Origin: Vampirovibrionales bacterium
GTDB lineage: Bacteria > Cyanobacteriota > Vampirovibrionia > Vampirovibrionales > Vampirovibrionaceae
NCBI GenBank assembly: GCA_029262635.1
Contig: JAJCZA010000005.1
Location: 372,001-436,000, forward strand
Length of the DNA: 64,000 bases
Reading direction: 5' to 3'
The notes under the pieces are model-generated. The model ran no database searches and had not been told where the DNA came from. It was given only the letters and a program-made list of their open reading frames with translations. Made by a program: the position numbers and the translations under genes. How positions within the stretch are numbered: position 1 is the stretch's first letter; each line of letters starts with the position of its first letter. Shown one piece after another: positions 42,883 to 51,897 of the stretch.

Positions 42883-44020
42883 GTTTTCTAAGCCGACTGT
42901 GACCTTGTTGGATCGCTATGTGGCCAAACAGTTGATTTTGATGGTGCTGTTCGGGTTGTTGATGTTTACGGTTATCTGGTTGGCACCGGAGACCCTGTTT
43001 AAGTTGACGCAAGCGTTGATGTCTGGAAAAATTACCCTGTGGCAGTTTGGGCAGATGGTTTTGTACGACCTGCCCGAAACCTTAGAAAATTCGATCCCTA
43101 TGGCGGTCTTGTTTGCGGCGATTCTGCTGTTTCGTCGTTTGAGTCTGGATTTGGAGTTGATCACGTTTTTAAACGCTGGTGTAAGTCCGGCTCGATTGAT
43201 GGTGCCAGTGGTTGCTGTGGGAGTTTTGTTTGCGGGGCTTCATTTTGTTGTTCAGGAGTTGATCACTCCGGTGACGGCTCCGTTATATGACCATATGCAA
43301 CAAGAAGCCGGTTTAAAAAGTGTTAAAAACAGCAATTTCACCTTCGTGGAGAAAAACCGGGATAATGAGTGGGATAAGTTTATGGTCATTGGCCAGATTC
43401 AGGACTTTCCCCACGAGCTACGAGATTTTGTCATCCTGTACTATTCACGGGATAATATGGGAGGTCTGTATATTTCCCGTATCCTTCGTTCGAATACCGG
43501 TCGCTGGGACCCTGAACGGAAAGTTTGGTTTCTCTATGATGGGATTGATCATGAACTTAGTGAGGATGGGGTTTATCATGAAAACCAAACGTTTAAGGAA
43601 CAATTGGTGAGTATGAGCAAATATCCGTACCAGCTACTGCGGTTTAGCTTGAAGAATCCGATGGACATGGGACAGGCTAAGTTGTCCCAGTATATCCACC
43701 TGTTGAAAGAGGGAGGCCAGCTTCAGGATGTGGGATTTTATGCGGTGCGCTTACAGCAGAAAATAGCCTTTCCTCTGGCGGCGGTTTTCTTCGCACTGGT
43801 TGGGGCGTTTTTGGGGATCGAAAAGACCCGGAGTCGGAATCATTACGCACTCACCTTTGGGGCGATTCTGCTGTTTGTCTATAGTATTTCCGTGCCCTTT
43901 ACCACCAATTTGGGAAGCCTTGAGGTTTTACCTTCCTTTGTTGTTGCCTGGATTCCCATGGGGCTTTCGCTGGGCGTGGCTTGGGTGTTGGTTCAGTTTC
44001 GGCGGTTGGTGGAAGGATAA
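42872..44020 (+). CDS. LPS export permease, LptF/LptG (YjgP/YjgQ) family
   Basis: The 382-residue protein has the family layout: N-terminal LLDRYVAKQLILMVLFGLLMFTVIWLAPE, helices 2-3 (IPMAVLFAAILLFRRLSLDLELITFLNAG, LMVPVVAVGVLFAGLHFVVQEL), a periplasmic jellyroll of about 170 residues, and three C-terminal helices. Only one LptF/G gene is present in the operon, as in many cyanobacteria; it may form a homodimer or pair with one elsewhere. The frame opens at TTG 42872, overlapping lptB; GTG 42899 is an alternative. Confidence 0.9.
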   Translation: MFSKFSKPTVTLLDRYVAKQLILMVLFGLLMFTVIWLAPETLFKLTQALMSGKITLWQFGQMVLYDLPETLENSIPMAVLFAAILLFRRLSLDLELITFLNAGVSPARLMVPVVAVGVLFAGLHFVVQELITPVTAPLYDHMQQEAGLKSVKNSNFTFVEKNRDNEWDKFMVIGQIQDFPHELRDFVILYYSRDNMGGLYISRILRSNTGRWDPERKVWFLYDGIDHELSEDGVYHENQTFKEQLVSMSKYPYQLLRFSLKNPMDMGQAKLSQYIHLLKEGGQLQDVGFYAVRLQQKIAFPLAAVFFALVGAFLGIEKTRSRNHYALTFGAILLFVYSISVPFTTNLGSLEVLPSFVVAWIPMGLSLGVAWVLVQFRRLVEG

Positions 44021-44135
44021 GACAAAGGATAAGAATAGCGGTCAGCACTTTTCTGCGTGGTCTGGTTTTTTCTGGTGTCCTGATTAAAATCGGCTAGAAT
44101 AATAATAAAGACAAAATGTGCCGCGTTTGGATGTT

Positions 44136-45275
44136 ATGGGCAAATTTAAAGATTATTATAAAATGCTGGAGATTGAACCGTTTTCGACCCTGGAATCGGT
44201 GAAGTCTGCTTATCGTCAGTTGGCTCGTCAGTATCACCCCGACTTAAACGGGGGAAACAAACAGGCTGAGGAGCGGTTTAAGCAGATTAATGAAGCCTAC
44301 GATACCCTCAATGATGTGGATAAAAAACAGACGTACGATCAGTCTCTGCGGATTATGATGCAGGGTCGACCGGTGGGAAAAAAGCCCGAACCGCCACCCT
44401 CGAAGCCCAAGCGAAAACAGGCGCCCCAAACCGAAAAGCGGGGAGTTGATCAGAACCCTCCGAAAGCAAAGGGAAAACCGGTCTCGGAATCTACTTCCAC
44501 GCCTGTGAATGAATTGTTTGAGTCGTTTTTGAAGCGAGGGTTTGCCTCTCAAAAAAATGTTTCAGCTAAAAAAGTGTCGGAAACGTTTTCGGAACGGAAA
44601 ACCGTAAAAGAAAGTACTCGACGAAAGCATTCGTCTTCCTCCTCCTCATCGACTGAAACGACAGGAAAACGTCGTAAAGGAGAGGATGTGACGGTAGAAT
44701 CAGCCATTACTCCGTTTGAAGCCGAACATGGGGTGGTTAAAACGGTTAACGTTCAGCACAATGAACTCTGTAAGCGCTGCAGTGGGACAGGGCGTGTTAA
44801 TGGGTTGGTTTGTACGGTTTGCCATGGCGATAAAATTCAGGTGCGTTTGAAGAAGCTGGATGTCCGAATTCCTGCTGGCGTTAAAAACGGGTCGAAGGTT
44901 CGTGTTTCTGGTGAAGGAGGTCGAGGGATTGCAGGCGGGGAAGAGGGTGATTTATTTCTGCTGATTAAAGTGGATGTCCATTCGGCGCTACGCATTGAAG
45001 GGCTTGATGTGTATTGCGATTTTTCCCTGACCATTACCGACGCGGTGCTGGGAGCCGAGGTGGATGTGCCCACACTGGACGGAACGGTTAAAATGCGAGT
45101 GCCCCCCCAGACGTCGTCGGGTAAGGTCTTTCGTTTGAAGGATCAGGGTGCTCGAAGCGGACAAAATCGGGGCGATCAATACGTCACAGTTTATCTTGTT
45201 TCGCCATCATCGCTCACGCCTCGTGAAAAGAAGCTTTATGAGGAATTGGCTCGGATTCAGGCTAGTAAACAATAG
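44136..45275 (+). CDS. DnaJ-type co-chaperone with a half zinc-finger domain
   Basis: From ATG 44136 the 379-residue protein has an N-terminal J domain (residues 1-70) with the HPD motif in RQYHPDLNGG. A long basic, Ser-rich linker (about 75-190) replaces the usual Gly/Phe region. The Cys-rich region has only two CxxCxG motifs (CKRCSGTG and CTVCHGD) instead of four, so one zinc site. The C-terminal substrate-binding domain is complete (VRIPAGVKNGSKVRVSGEGG, DLFLLIKVDVH, PPQTSSGKVFRLKDQG). It should stimulate a DnaK partner. The GTG at 44118 is a less likely start. Confidence 0.88.
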   Translation: MGKFKDYYKMLEIEPFSTLESVKSAYRQLARQYHPDLNGGNKQAEERFKQINEAYDTLNDVDKKQTYDQSLRIMMQGRPVGKKPEPPPSKPKRKQAPQTEKRGVDQNPPKAKGKPVSESTSTPVNELFESFLKRGFASQKNVSAKKVSETFSERKTVKESTRRKHSSSSSSSTETTGKRRKGEDVTVESAITPFEAEHGVVKTVNVQHNELCKRCSGTGRVNGLVCTVCHGDKIQVRLKKLDVRIPAGVKNGSKVRVSGEGGRGIAGGEEGDLFLLIKVDVHSALRIEGLDVYCDFSLTITDAVLGAEVDVPTLDGTVKMRVPPQTSSGKVFRLKDQGARSGQNRGDQYVTVYLVSPSSLTPREKKLYEELARIQASKQ

Positions 45276-45453
45276 AGTTTAGGCTGATTGCCTGGGAAGA
45301 CAAGCGCCAAGGTGGGCCAGCTTGGTGTCTCCGAAAGCGGTCACAAGCAACGTGATGACGTAAGGTATACGGATCGAGGTCTTGATTTTCCGCTTGTTTT
45401 CGGCGTTTTTCTCTATGTTTTTTCTTGTTGAATAATGAAATTTAAAACGGAGG

Positions 45454-45485
45454 GGGCTCTCGAGGGGACGAATCCTCAAGAGCCC
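45454..45485. other. Strong hairpin of unknown role
   Basis: GGGCTCT-C-GAGG (45454-45465) pairs with CCTC-A-AGAGCCC (45474-45485) across an 8-nt loop, with a single C-A mismatch. No U-run follows on either strand, so it is not a standard terminator. It may terminate the dnaJ-like transcript weakly or be a leader RNA element. Confidence 0.45.
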
Positions 45486-45637
45486 AAAAAGGGGTTATTC
45501 ACTCAACAGTTAGCCTCCGTGACTCATGTATGCCCCGATTAGCCAGAGGGTAAACTTGAAGAGGGCTATTTTGTTATATTTCTCAATACTCTGGTCATTT
45601 TGCTAGATTGGACTCATCACTCTCTTCTCATATTTCA

Positions 45638-45667
45638 TAGGCTGATCGGGGGGTCTAGGCTGATCGG
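45638..45667 (+). repeat. Two 12-bp direct repeats upstream of fliP
   Basis: TAGGCTGATCGG occurs at 45638-45649 and 45656-45667, 18 bp apart. A partial copy, TAGGCTGATTG, is at 45280-45290. The paired copies lie about 70-100 bp before fliP and could be activator or repressor sites. Confidence 0.5.
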
Positions 45668-45735
45668 TCGATGCTTCAAACCGGGTAAACCTTGATAATA
45701 GAAAGGAGAATACGGGAAAAAACGAATGTGGTGCG

Positions 45736-46554
45736 ATGAGCGTGGTTAAGGATTCGATTCAGCAGACTGATCCGATGACTAACCTTCTGAAGAGAAGGGG
45801 CTTTTTAGTGGGTTTGACCGGCGTGCTTTTGTTCGCTATTTTTTCGTGTATTGCCCCAGAGGCTATGGCACAAAATGTGGGTCTGCCGACGCTGGATATT
45901 AAAGTGGGTTCTGCCGGGTCGCCGCAGGATGTCAGTAATGGACTCCAAATCTTAGTTTTGTTGACGGTGCTGACGTTGGCCCCGGCAATTTTAATTATGG
46001 CCACGGCGTTTACTCGGATTGTTATCGTGTTATCATTGACCCGACAGGCGATGGGAACCCCTCAGCTTCCACCGAACCAGATTATTGTTGGATTAGCGTT
46101 GATTTTAACTTTTTTTGTTATGTCGCCGACGTTTAACCAGATCAATACGGAGGCACTTCAACCGTATTTGAAAGGCACGATTGTTCAAGAGAGCGCGTTG
46201 AAAAAAGCCATTGAACCGGCCCGAGCATTTATGTTTAAGCAAGTGGCAGAAAAGGATTTGGAACTTTTCTTAGGGTTGGCGAAACTGCCCCGTCCGAAAA
46301 ATACGTTGGGTGTGCCCACCCATGTGTTGTTGCCCGCGTTTATTATTAGTGAGCTGAAAACGGCGTTTCAGTTGGGATTTATTATTTTCCTACCGTTTCT
46401 TATTATTGATGTTGTGGTTTCCAGTGTGCTGGTATCCATGGGGATGCTGTTCTTGCCACCAACCACCATTTCGTTACCCTTTAAGATTGTTTTGTTCGTT
46501 CTGGTCGATGGATGGCATTTAATTACTCGGGCATTGGTTTCGGGGTTTAATTAA
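45736..46554 (+). CDS. fliP: Flagellar export gate protein FliP
   Basis: FliP forms the pentameric core of the flagellar type III export gate. The 272-residue product has a cleavable signal segment (FLVGLTGVLLFAIFSCIAPEAMA), typical of flagellar FliP, then ILVLLTVLTLAPAILIMATAFTRIVIVLSLTRQAMGTPQLPPNQIIVGLALILTFF, and the C-terminal LPAFIISELKTAFQLGFIIFLPFLIIDVVVSSVLVSMGM. ATG 45775 is a possible later start. First gene of fliP-fliQ-fliR-flhB-flhA. Confidence 0.95.
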   Translation: MSVVKDSIQQTDPMTNLLKRRGFLVGLTGVLLFAIFSCIAPEAMAQNVGLPTLDIKVGSAGSPQDVSNGLQILVLLTVLTLAPAILIMATAFTRIVIVLSLTRQAMGTPQLPPNQIIVGLALILTFFVMSPTFNQINTEALQPYLKGTIVQESALKKAIEPARAFMFKQVAEKDLELFLGLAKLPRPKNTLGVPTHVLLPAFIISELKTAFQLGFIIFLPFLIIDVVVSSVLVSMGMLFLPPTTISLPFKIVLFVLVDGWHLITRALVSGFN

Positions 46555-46593
46555 TTTTGAAGGGTGTGATTGCCCAAAGGAGATAGGACACGG

Positions 46594-46863
46594 ATGACAC
46601 AAGCTGAACTGGTCGATTTGATGGCTCAAACGGTGTGGCTGATTATTCTTTTGGCTTCTCCCATTTTGATTGCGAGCTTGGTATTGGGCTTGGGTATTTC
46701 CATCTTTCAAGCGGTCACCCAAATTCAGGAACAAACCCTGACGTTTGTGCCGAAGATTATGGTGTCGTTTCTGGTGTTTATTCTCGCCGCCCCTTGGTTG
46801 ATTGATATTCTCGTGAATTATTCAGAAACCCTGTTTAATTCGCTGGTTGAATTTGCCCGGTAA
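46594..46863 (+). CDS. fliQ: Flagellar export gate protein FliQ
   Basis: The 89-residue protein has two membrane helices and the FliQ core (ASPILIASLVLGLGISIFQAVTQIQEQTLTFVPKI). ATG 46594 is chosen because AAAGGAG lies 11 nt upstream. It sits between fliP and fliR. Confidence 0.95.
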   Translation: MTQAELVDLMAQTVWLIILLASPILIASLVLGLGISIFQAVTQIQEQTLTFVPKIMVSFLVFILAAPWLIDILVNYSETLFNSLVEFAR

Positions 46864-46902
46864 AAATGAAAGCCCTGTAACAAAGAGGCGTTTCTCCAAA
46901 TT

Positions 46903-47685
46903 ATGGATTTATCCTTACTCTCCATACCCACTATTCTGACGTTTGTGCTGATTTTAACCCGGATCAGCGGGATTTTTGTTGGCTCGCCTCTGTTGGGTGC
47001 CGGAGGGATTCCTCGTCAGATTAAAATCGGGATGGCATTGGTGATTGCGTTGATTCTGTTTCCCTTGCATGCGGGCGCCGAGGCGTTTCAGATTCCTCTA
47101 AATTTAATCCAGTTTTCGGTGCTGGCCGTTCAAGAATTTGCCATTGGGGTGTTGATTGGTTTTACTGCCGAACTGATTTTTGCTGGTGTGCGTATGTCGG
47201 GTGAATATCTGGCGGTTCAGATGGGAATGTCGATTTCCAGTGTGCTGGATCCCATGACGGGAATCCAGACGCCGATTATTGGTCAGTTTTATTATATTTT
47301 CGCCTTCTTGCTGTTCTTAATTTTAAATGTCCATCATGCGCTGATCGTTGCGTTGGATCGTAGTTTCCATTGGATTCCGTTGGGCGATGGCTTTCATCAT
47401 TGGGGGGTGTTAACCCAGAAATTTATTTTGATGGGAGGCGAAATGTTTGTGGTGGCCTTGTTGGTAGCCATGCCGGTGATGGCCGTGTTGATGTTGACCG
47501 ATACGGCCATGGCTTTTATGGCCAAAGTCATGCCGCAGATGAATATTTTTATTGTGGGCTTACCCTTAAAGTCTGCTGTCGGCTTACTTGTCGTGATGGT
47601 TACTCTGCCACTGCTCGCCAGTTTCCTATCCGATCAATATGCGGAATTGGTTCAACGTTTGCTGGGTCTGTATAAAGGGGTTTAA
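46903..47685 (+). CDS. fliR: Flagellar export gate protein FliR
   Basis: FliR completes the FliPQR gate. The 260-residue protein has about six helices, with LILTRISGIFVGSPLLGAGGIPRQIKIGMALVIAL, QEFAIGVLIGFTAELIFAGVRMSGEYLAVQMGMSISSVLDP and ALLVAMPVMAVLMLTDTAMAFMAKVMPQMNIFIVGLPLK. The length and motif order are normal. Confidence 0.95.
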   Translation: MDLSLLSIPTILTFVLILTRISGIFVGSPLLGAGGIPRQIKIGMALVIALILFPLHAGAEAFQIPLNLIQFSVLAVQEFAIGVLIGFTAELIFAGVRMSGEYLAVQMGMSISSVLDPMTGIQTPIIGQFYYIFAFLLFLILNVHHALIVALDRSFHWIPLGDGFHHWGVLTQKFILMGGEMFVVALLVAMPVMAVLMLTDTAMAFMAKVMPQMNIFIVGLPLKSAVGLLVVMVTLPLLASFLSDQYAELVQRLLGLYKGV

Positions 47686-47715
47686 TCCGCTTAGTTAAAT
47701 AATAAGGAGTCGTGA

Positions 47716-48795
47716 GTGTCCGGTTCATCTGCCAACAAAACAGAACGCCCTACGCCGAAGAAGCTGGAAGATGCGCGTAAGCAAGGACAGGTGGCTAAAA
47801 GTAATGATCTGAATAGTGCGGTGGTGTTGACGACGGCGACTGTTTTATTGGCTATTGTTGGTCCTTATACTTATGAAACGCTGTATGCTATCGCTCGGCG
47901 CACTTTTTCCGACATGTTGCTTCAAGCCACTTCCTATGATGGGTTTATTCAGATGACCACCAGCATGGTGGAAAGCGTGGTTTGGTTGATTCTTCCCTTT
48001 TTTCTCGGGATTTTGGTAATGGCGATTCTGGGGAACCTGGTGCAGATTAAACCCATGGTTAGTCCTGAGGCAATTAAGCCGAAGTTTGACAAGCTAAATC
48101 CGGTACAAGGCTTTAAGCGGCTTTTTTCTCTGCGCTCCATGGTAGAGACAGGGAAATCGATATTAAAAATGTTGGTCGTGGGGTTGTGTGCGGTTTTTAT
48201 TTTAATGGCCAATGAGGATCGACTTAAAGGGCTTAGTCACCTGGATCCAGCCATTTCAGTTCAGGTAATGCTGGGTGTGATGGGTGCTATTGCCGCCGTG
48301 GCGTGTTTTATCTTTTTAATTATGGGATTGGCGGACTTTTTCTATCAGAAGTACGAAATGGAAAAACAGCTTCGGATGACCAAACAAGAAGTGAAGGACG
48401 AACGGAAGAATATGGAAGGGAACCCAGAAATTAAGCGTCGGATAAGGGAAATTGGGATCCAGATGTCTCGTAAGCGCCAGTTGAGCGCTATACCCACGGC
48501 GGATGTTATTGTCACTAACCCTACCCATTTTTCTGTGGCGATTAAATACGACCCGGACGTGAGTCCGGCGCCGATGGTGGTGGCCAAGGGGCAAGATCAC
48601 TTCGCATTTAAGATCCGGGAAGTGGCCACGGAACACGGCGTCCCTGTTATCGAAAACAAGGCGGTGGCAAGAACTTTGTATTCGGTGTGTGAGGTGGACC
48701 ATATGATTCCGCCAGAATTGTTTGTAGCGGTGGCAGAAGTGTTGGCGTTGGTTTTTTCGAAACGAAAAGGTCGAAAACTCCATGGTCAACGTTAA
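47716..48795 (+). CDS. flhB: Flagellar export switch protein FlhB
   Basis: FlhB sets substrate specificity of the export apparatus by self-cleavage. The 359-residue protein starts at GTG (TERPTPKKLEDARKQGQVAKSNDLNSAV), has four membrane helices, and the cytoplasmic domain carries the cleavage motif NPTH in DVIVTNPTHFSVAIKYDP. AAGGAG precedes the start. Confidence 0.95.
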   Translation: MSGSSANKTERPTPKKLEDARKQGQVAKSNDLNSAVVLTTATVLLAIVGPYTYETLYAIARRTFSDMLLQATSYDGFIQMTTSMVESVVWLILPFFLGILVMAILGNLVQIKPMVSPEAIKPKFDKLNPVQGFKRLFSLRSMVETGKSILKMLVVGLCAVFILMANEDRLKGLSHLDPAISVQVMLGVMGAIAAVACFIFLIMGLADFFYQKYEMEKQLRMTKQEVKDERKNMEGNPEIKRRIREIGIQMSRKRQLSAIPTADVIVTNPTHFSVAIKYDPDVSPAPMVVAKGQDHFAFKIREVATEHGVPVIENKAVARTLYSVCEVDHMIPPELFVAVAEVLALVFSKRKGRKLHGQR

Positions 48796-48853
48796 CTTCC
48801 GGCTCACTTTGGAATAAAAGTATGATTGATAAATACAAGAGGTTGAATGGATT

Positions 48854-49078
48854 ATGTCTTTAAAATTATGTCACGCAGCACCGGTTCTGTTGAAAGATCA
48901 GTTGGAACGAGCTGAAAAAACAAAGGAAGAGGTTCGGGAGTATTTGCGGGAAAGTGCTTTGGGTCGCTTTCTGGGAACGACGCTTCGTAAAAAGGAGAAG
49001 GGAGAGGTGCTCGGCATGGCAAACTCCAACGGACGGAGGAGGTTGAGGGTTACGGATCAACGCTATAATCAGGGATAA
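48854..49078 (+). CDS. Small basic protein between flhB and flhA
   Basis: The 74-residue frame encodes a charged helical protein (LLKDQLERAEKTKEEVREYLRESALGRFLG) with a basic C-terminus. AGAGG lies upstream but 12 nt away. Its position inside the export operon and the shortness of the surrounding gaps favour a real gene, but no family is recognised. Confidence 0.4.
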   Translation: MSLKLCHAAPVLLKDQLERAEKTKEEVREYLRESALGRFLGTTLRKKEKGEVLGMANSNGRRRLRVTDQRYNQG

Positions 49079-49105
49079 CGAGGAAATTGTGATGGATCAT
49101 CCAGA

Positions 49106-51223
49106 ATGAGTGCGCCCGAAAATAAATTGGGTTGGAAACAACTGTTAAAGCACAACGATGTGGTGCTAGCCGTTGGTATGGTGCTTATCGTTGGCATGAT
49201 GTTGATCCCTGTGCCCTCGGAGATGCTGGACGTTCTACTCACCCTGAACATTGCGCTGGCGTTGACGGTTTTGCTGGTGACGGTATATACCAACGAACCC
49301 CTTCAGTATTCTACGTTTCCAACGGTTCTGCTGGTGGCTACCCTGTTTCGGCTGGGGCTAAACGTTAGTTCTACTCGGCTAATCCTTTCTCAAGGTGAGG
49401 CGGGTAGTGTCATCGATTCGTTTGGCGGGTTTGTTATCGCAGGTAATTATGTGGTGGGCTTGCTGATTTTTATTATCCTCGTAGTCATTAACTTCATTGT
49501 TATTACCAATGGTGCAGGCCGGGTATCGGAAGTGGCTGCCCGATTTACATTAGACGCCATGCCGGGGAAGCAATTGAGTATTGACGCCGATTTAAACGCT
49601 GGTTTGATTGACGATAAAGAGGCCAAACAGCGTCGGCAGGATATTCAGCGGGAAGCGGATTTTTACGGCACCATGGATGGTGCGAGTAAGTTTGTAAAAG
49701 GGGATGCCATTGCCGGAATTATTATCACGGTGATTAACATTATCGGCGGGTTGATTATCGGTGTGGCGCAGATGAAGATGTCTCTAGTGGACTCCGCCGC
49801 CACGTTTACGGTGTTGACGGTTGGGGATGGTTTGGTCTCACAGATTCCGGCGCTGGTTATTTCTAGTGCGACGGGTATTTTGGTAACTCGGGTGGTTTCC
49901 ACGGATAAAGACGTGTCGCTGGGCGATAACATCGGTATTGAGATGTTTCAGAATCCTAAAATATTGGGTATTGTTGGTGGGTTGATGTTGTCAATGGCTT
50001 TGATTCCAGGTATGCCAACGATTCCGTTTATGGGGATGGGAATATTAGCGGGATTAGGCTCATTTTTCACTCTGAATAATCAGAAAAAGAAAGAAGTGCA
50101 ACGGGTTCAGGCTGAGGTTGATAAAAAAACGCAGACTAAGAAAAAGGCTACGACCGAGAATGTGATGGAACTGCTTCAGGTGGAAGTGCTGGAGTTAGAA
50201 ATTGGTTACCGGTTAGTGCCATTGATTGAAACCGATTCGGGTGGCGATCTATTGGAGCGGATTTCTCAGCTTCGTCGGCAGATGGCATTAGATTTTGGTT
50301 ATGTTTTACCTTCTGTTCGGGTGCGAGATAATCTCCAGTTGCCGCCGAGCCATTATAATATTAAACTACGCGGTGTGACCATTGATTCGGGCGAGATTAT
50401 GGCGGATATGCTGTTGGCCATGTGTTCGGATCCTGAGTTGGCCGAGCCAATTCCTAGTGCCATTGAAACCAAAGAGCCTGCTTTTGGGTTGCCTGCCTTG
50501 TGGATTCATGAAGACCATAAGGAAGATGCGGAAGTCGGGGGGTATACGGTTGTCACGGCCTCGGCGGTACTCTCGACCCATCTGGCCGAGGTGTTGAAAC
50601 GTTATGCGGCGGATATTTTAAGTCGAGCGGATGTTCAGTCGCTTCTGGATAATGTGAAGCGTAAAAACGAATCATTGGTTAATGACTTGATACCCGATGA
50701 ACTTTCCGAAGCAGAAATTCAGGTGGTTTTGCAGAATTTATTGCGAGAAAAAGTGTCAATTCGGGATTTGACCACGATTCTGGAAGCGCTAAGTTATCAC
50801 GTCCGAGTGAAGAAAACGCCTGACTATCTGACGGAACACTGTCGTGTGGCGCTGTCTCGTTCGATTTGCAAGCAGAATATGGATTCGGCATCAGGTCAGC
50901 TTCCGGCAGTGACCTTGGCACCCGAAGTGGAAGAGGAAATGGCCAATGGCTTGATGGAAGACGGTGGGCTAGCGTTGAGTCCCATGTTTACCCAAGCCTT
51001 ACTGAAGGCGCTTAATCAGGAAGTGGAAAAAGCCATATCTGCAGTGGGTATGCAACCAGTTATCTTGTGTAATTCTCAGTTACGGCTTCCCTTTCGGCGC
51101 TTAATTGAGCGAACCCTCCCGCAAATTTCAGTTCTCTCCTATAATGAAATTGGCCCTACGATTCGAGTGAACTCGGTGGGGGTTGTTCGTGTTGGCGTGA
51201 GTCAACAACCGATGGTTCAATAA
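49106..51223 (+). CDS. flhA: Flagellar export protein FlhA
   Basis: FlhA forms the cytoplasmic ring of the export apparatus and docks chaperone-substrate complexes. The 705-residue protein has eight N-terminal helices (TLNIALALTVLLVTVYTNEPLQYSTFPTVLLVATLFRLGLNVSSTRLIL), the FHIPEP region (GRVSEVAARFTLDAMPGKQLSIDADLNAGLIDDKEAKQRR) and a C-terminal domain of about 350 residues (LEIGYRLVPLI, LLREKVSIRDLTTILEAL). Length is normal. Confidence 0.96.
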   Translation: MSAPENKLGWKQLLKHNDVVLAVGMVLIVGMMLIPVPSEMLDVLLTLNIALALTVLLVTVYTNEPLQYSTFPTVLLVATLFRLGLNVSSTRLILSQGEAGSVIDSFGGFVIAGNYVVGLLIFIILVVINFIVITNGAGRVSEVAARFTLDAMPGKQLSIDADLNAGLIDDKEAKQRRQDIQREADFYGTMDGASKFVKGDAIAGIIITVINIIGGLIIGVAQMKMSLVDSAATFTVLTVGDGLVSQIPALVISSATGILVTRVVSTDKDVSLGDNIGIEMFQNPKILGIVGGLMLSMALIPGMPTIPFMGMGILAGLGSFFTLNNQKKKEVQRVQAEVDKKTQTKKKATTENVMELLQVEVLELEIGYRLVPLIETDSGGDLLERISQLRRQMALDFGYVLPSVRVRDNLQLPPSHYNIKLRGVTIDSGEIMADMLLAMCSDPELAEPIPSAIETKEPAFGLPALWIHEDHKEDAEVGGYTVVTASAVLSTHLAEVLKRYAADILSRADVQSLLDNVKRKNESLVNDLIPDELSEAEIQVVLQNLLREKVSIRDLTTILEALSYHVRVKKTPDYLTEHCRVALSRSICKQNMDSASGQLPAVTLAPEVEEEMANGLMEDGGLALSPMFTQALLKALNQEVEKAISAVGMQPVILCNSQLRLPFRRLIERTLPQISVLSYNEIGPTIRVNSVGVVRVGVSQQPMVQ

Positions 51224-51264
51224 TTCGGTAAAATAAAAAAGCAAGAAAGTTATTATTAGAGCGT

Positions 51265-51714
51265 ATGTCCATTAAACTATCCTATAAATTAGCAGGTGTT
51301 TTTGCTACCGGAGCTTTCGTTCTGGTGGGTTTGACCACTTACGCAGGCTCCATGGATCCAGTTAAGTTGATTATGGCGCTCATCAGTTCGATTCAGTATC
51401 TTATTGATTATTTTTCCGGCAATGTGGAGTCCACCGGAGTGAGCCATCTGGATACGTCACTCAGCAATCCGATGAAGGTGATTCAGTGGGGCGCACCGGG
51501 GGCATTGGTTGGCGGGGTTATTGGTTATTATATTGGAGATATTTTTTCCAACCCGAAAGGGGGTGAGAAAAAGAGAGTCGACTCATCTTTGACTTCTTCC
51601 CCGTATAACGATATAGAAATGGAGGCCGAGGGTGAGGCGCTAACTGGCAACGAAACGTTTTTGGACGATGTGGAGGATGAGTCGATTACACCGGATGAAG
51701 ACGTCAAAAGCTAG
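51265..51714 (+). CDS. Two-helix membrane protein with acidic tail, downstream of flhA
   Basis: The 149-residue product has an N-terminal hydrophobic segment (LAGVFATGAFVLVGLTTYA), a second Gly-rich helix (GAPGALVGGVIGYYIGDIF) and an acidic, probably disordered C-terminus (LDDVEDESITPDEDVKS). The family is unknown. It follows flhA by 41 nt and may be the last gene of the flagellar run. Confidence 0.6.
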   Translation: MSIKLSYKLAGVFATGAFVLVGLTTYAGSMDPVKLIMALISSIQYLIDYFSGNVESTGVSHLDTSLSNPMKVIQWGAPGALVGGVIGYYIGDIFSNPKGGEKKRVDSSLTSSPYNDIEMEAEGEALTGNETFLDDVEDESITPDEDVKS

Positions 51715-51729
51715 AAGGCGTTAAAGGCC

Positions 51730-51757
51730 TTTATTTTGAACGAAAATGCGTTATAAT
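51730..51757 (+). promoter_or_regulatory. Predicted promoter of the CDF-CBS fusion gene
   Basis: A perfect TATAAT (51752-51757) lies 16 nt after TTTATT (51730-51735), a weak -35. The gene starts at 51898, so the leader would be about 130 nt. Confidence 0.35.
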
Positions 51758-51897
51758 GGACTGTATACCCGTGTCGACAAATGTGTTTTATCAAGCTTTA
51801 AAGTTTCGTAAGGTTTGTCCGATAGGGGTATTAGGTGTTCGGGTCTATAATTGCTTGAGTACCTTTTCATTGTTAGCGACGGGTTAATTTAAACCGT

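Larger units (their letters stand above)
45276..45735. other. 460-bp intergenic region before the flagellar export operon
   Basis: The gap holds a strong hairpin (45454-45485) and repeats of TAGGCTGAT. A 66-codon minus-strand frame at 45279-45479 looks non-coding. No sigma28-type promoter (TAAA-N15-GCCGATAA) was identified. GAAAGGAG at 45701-45708 is too far from the fliP ATG to be its ribosome site. Confidence 0.4.

Noticed and set aside
45279-45479. 66-codon minus-strand frame beside the dnaJ-like gene
   Set aside because: Composition is unlike the neighbouring genes, it has no ribosome site, and it overlaps the region of the hairpin.
45736-51223. A virulence-type III secretion system
   Set aside because: The FliP signal peptide, FlhA length and gene order fliP-Q-R-flhB-flhA fit the flagellar apparatus.
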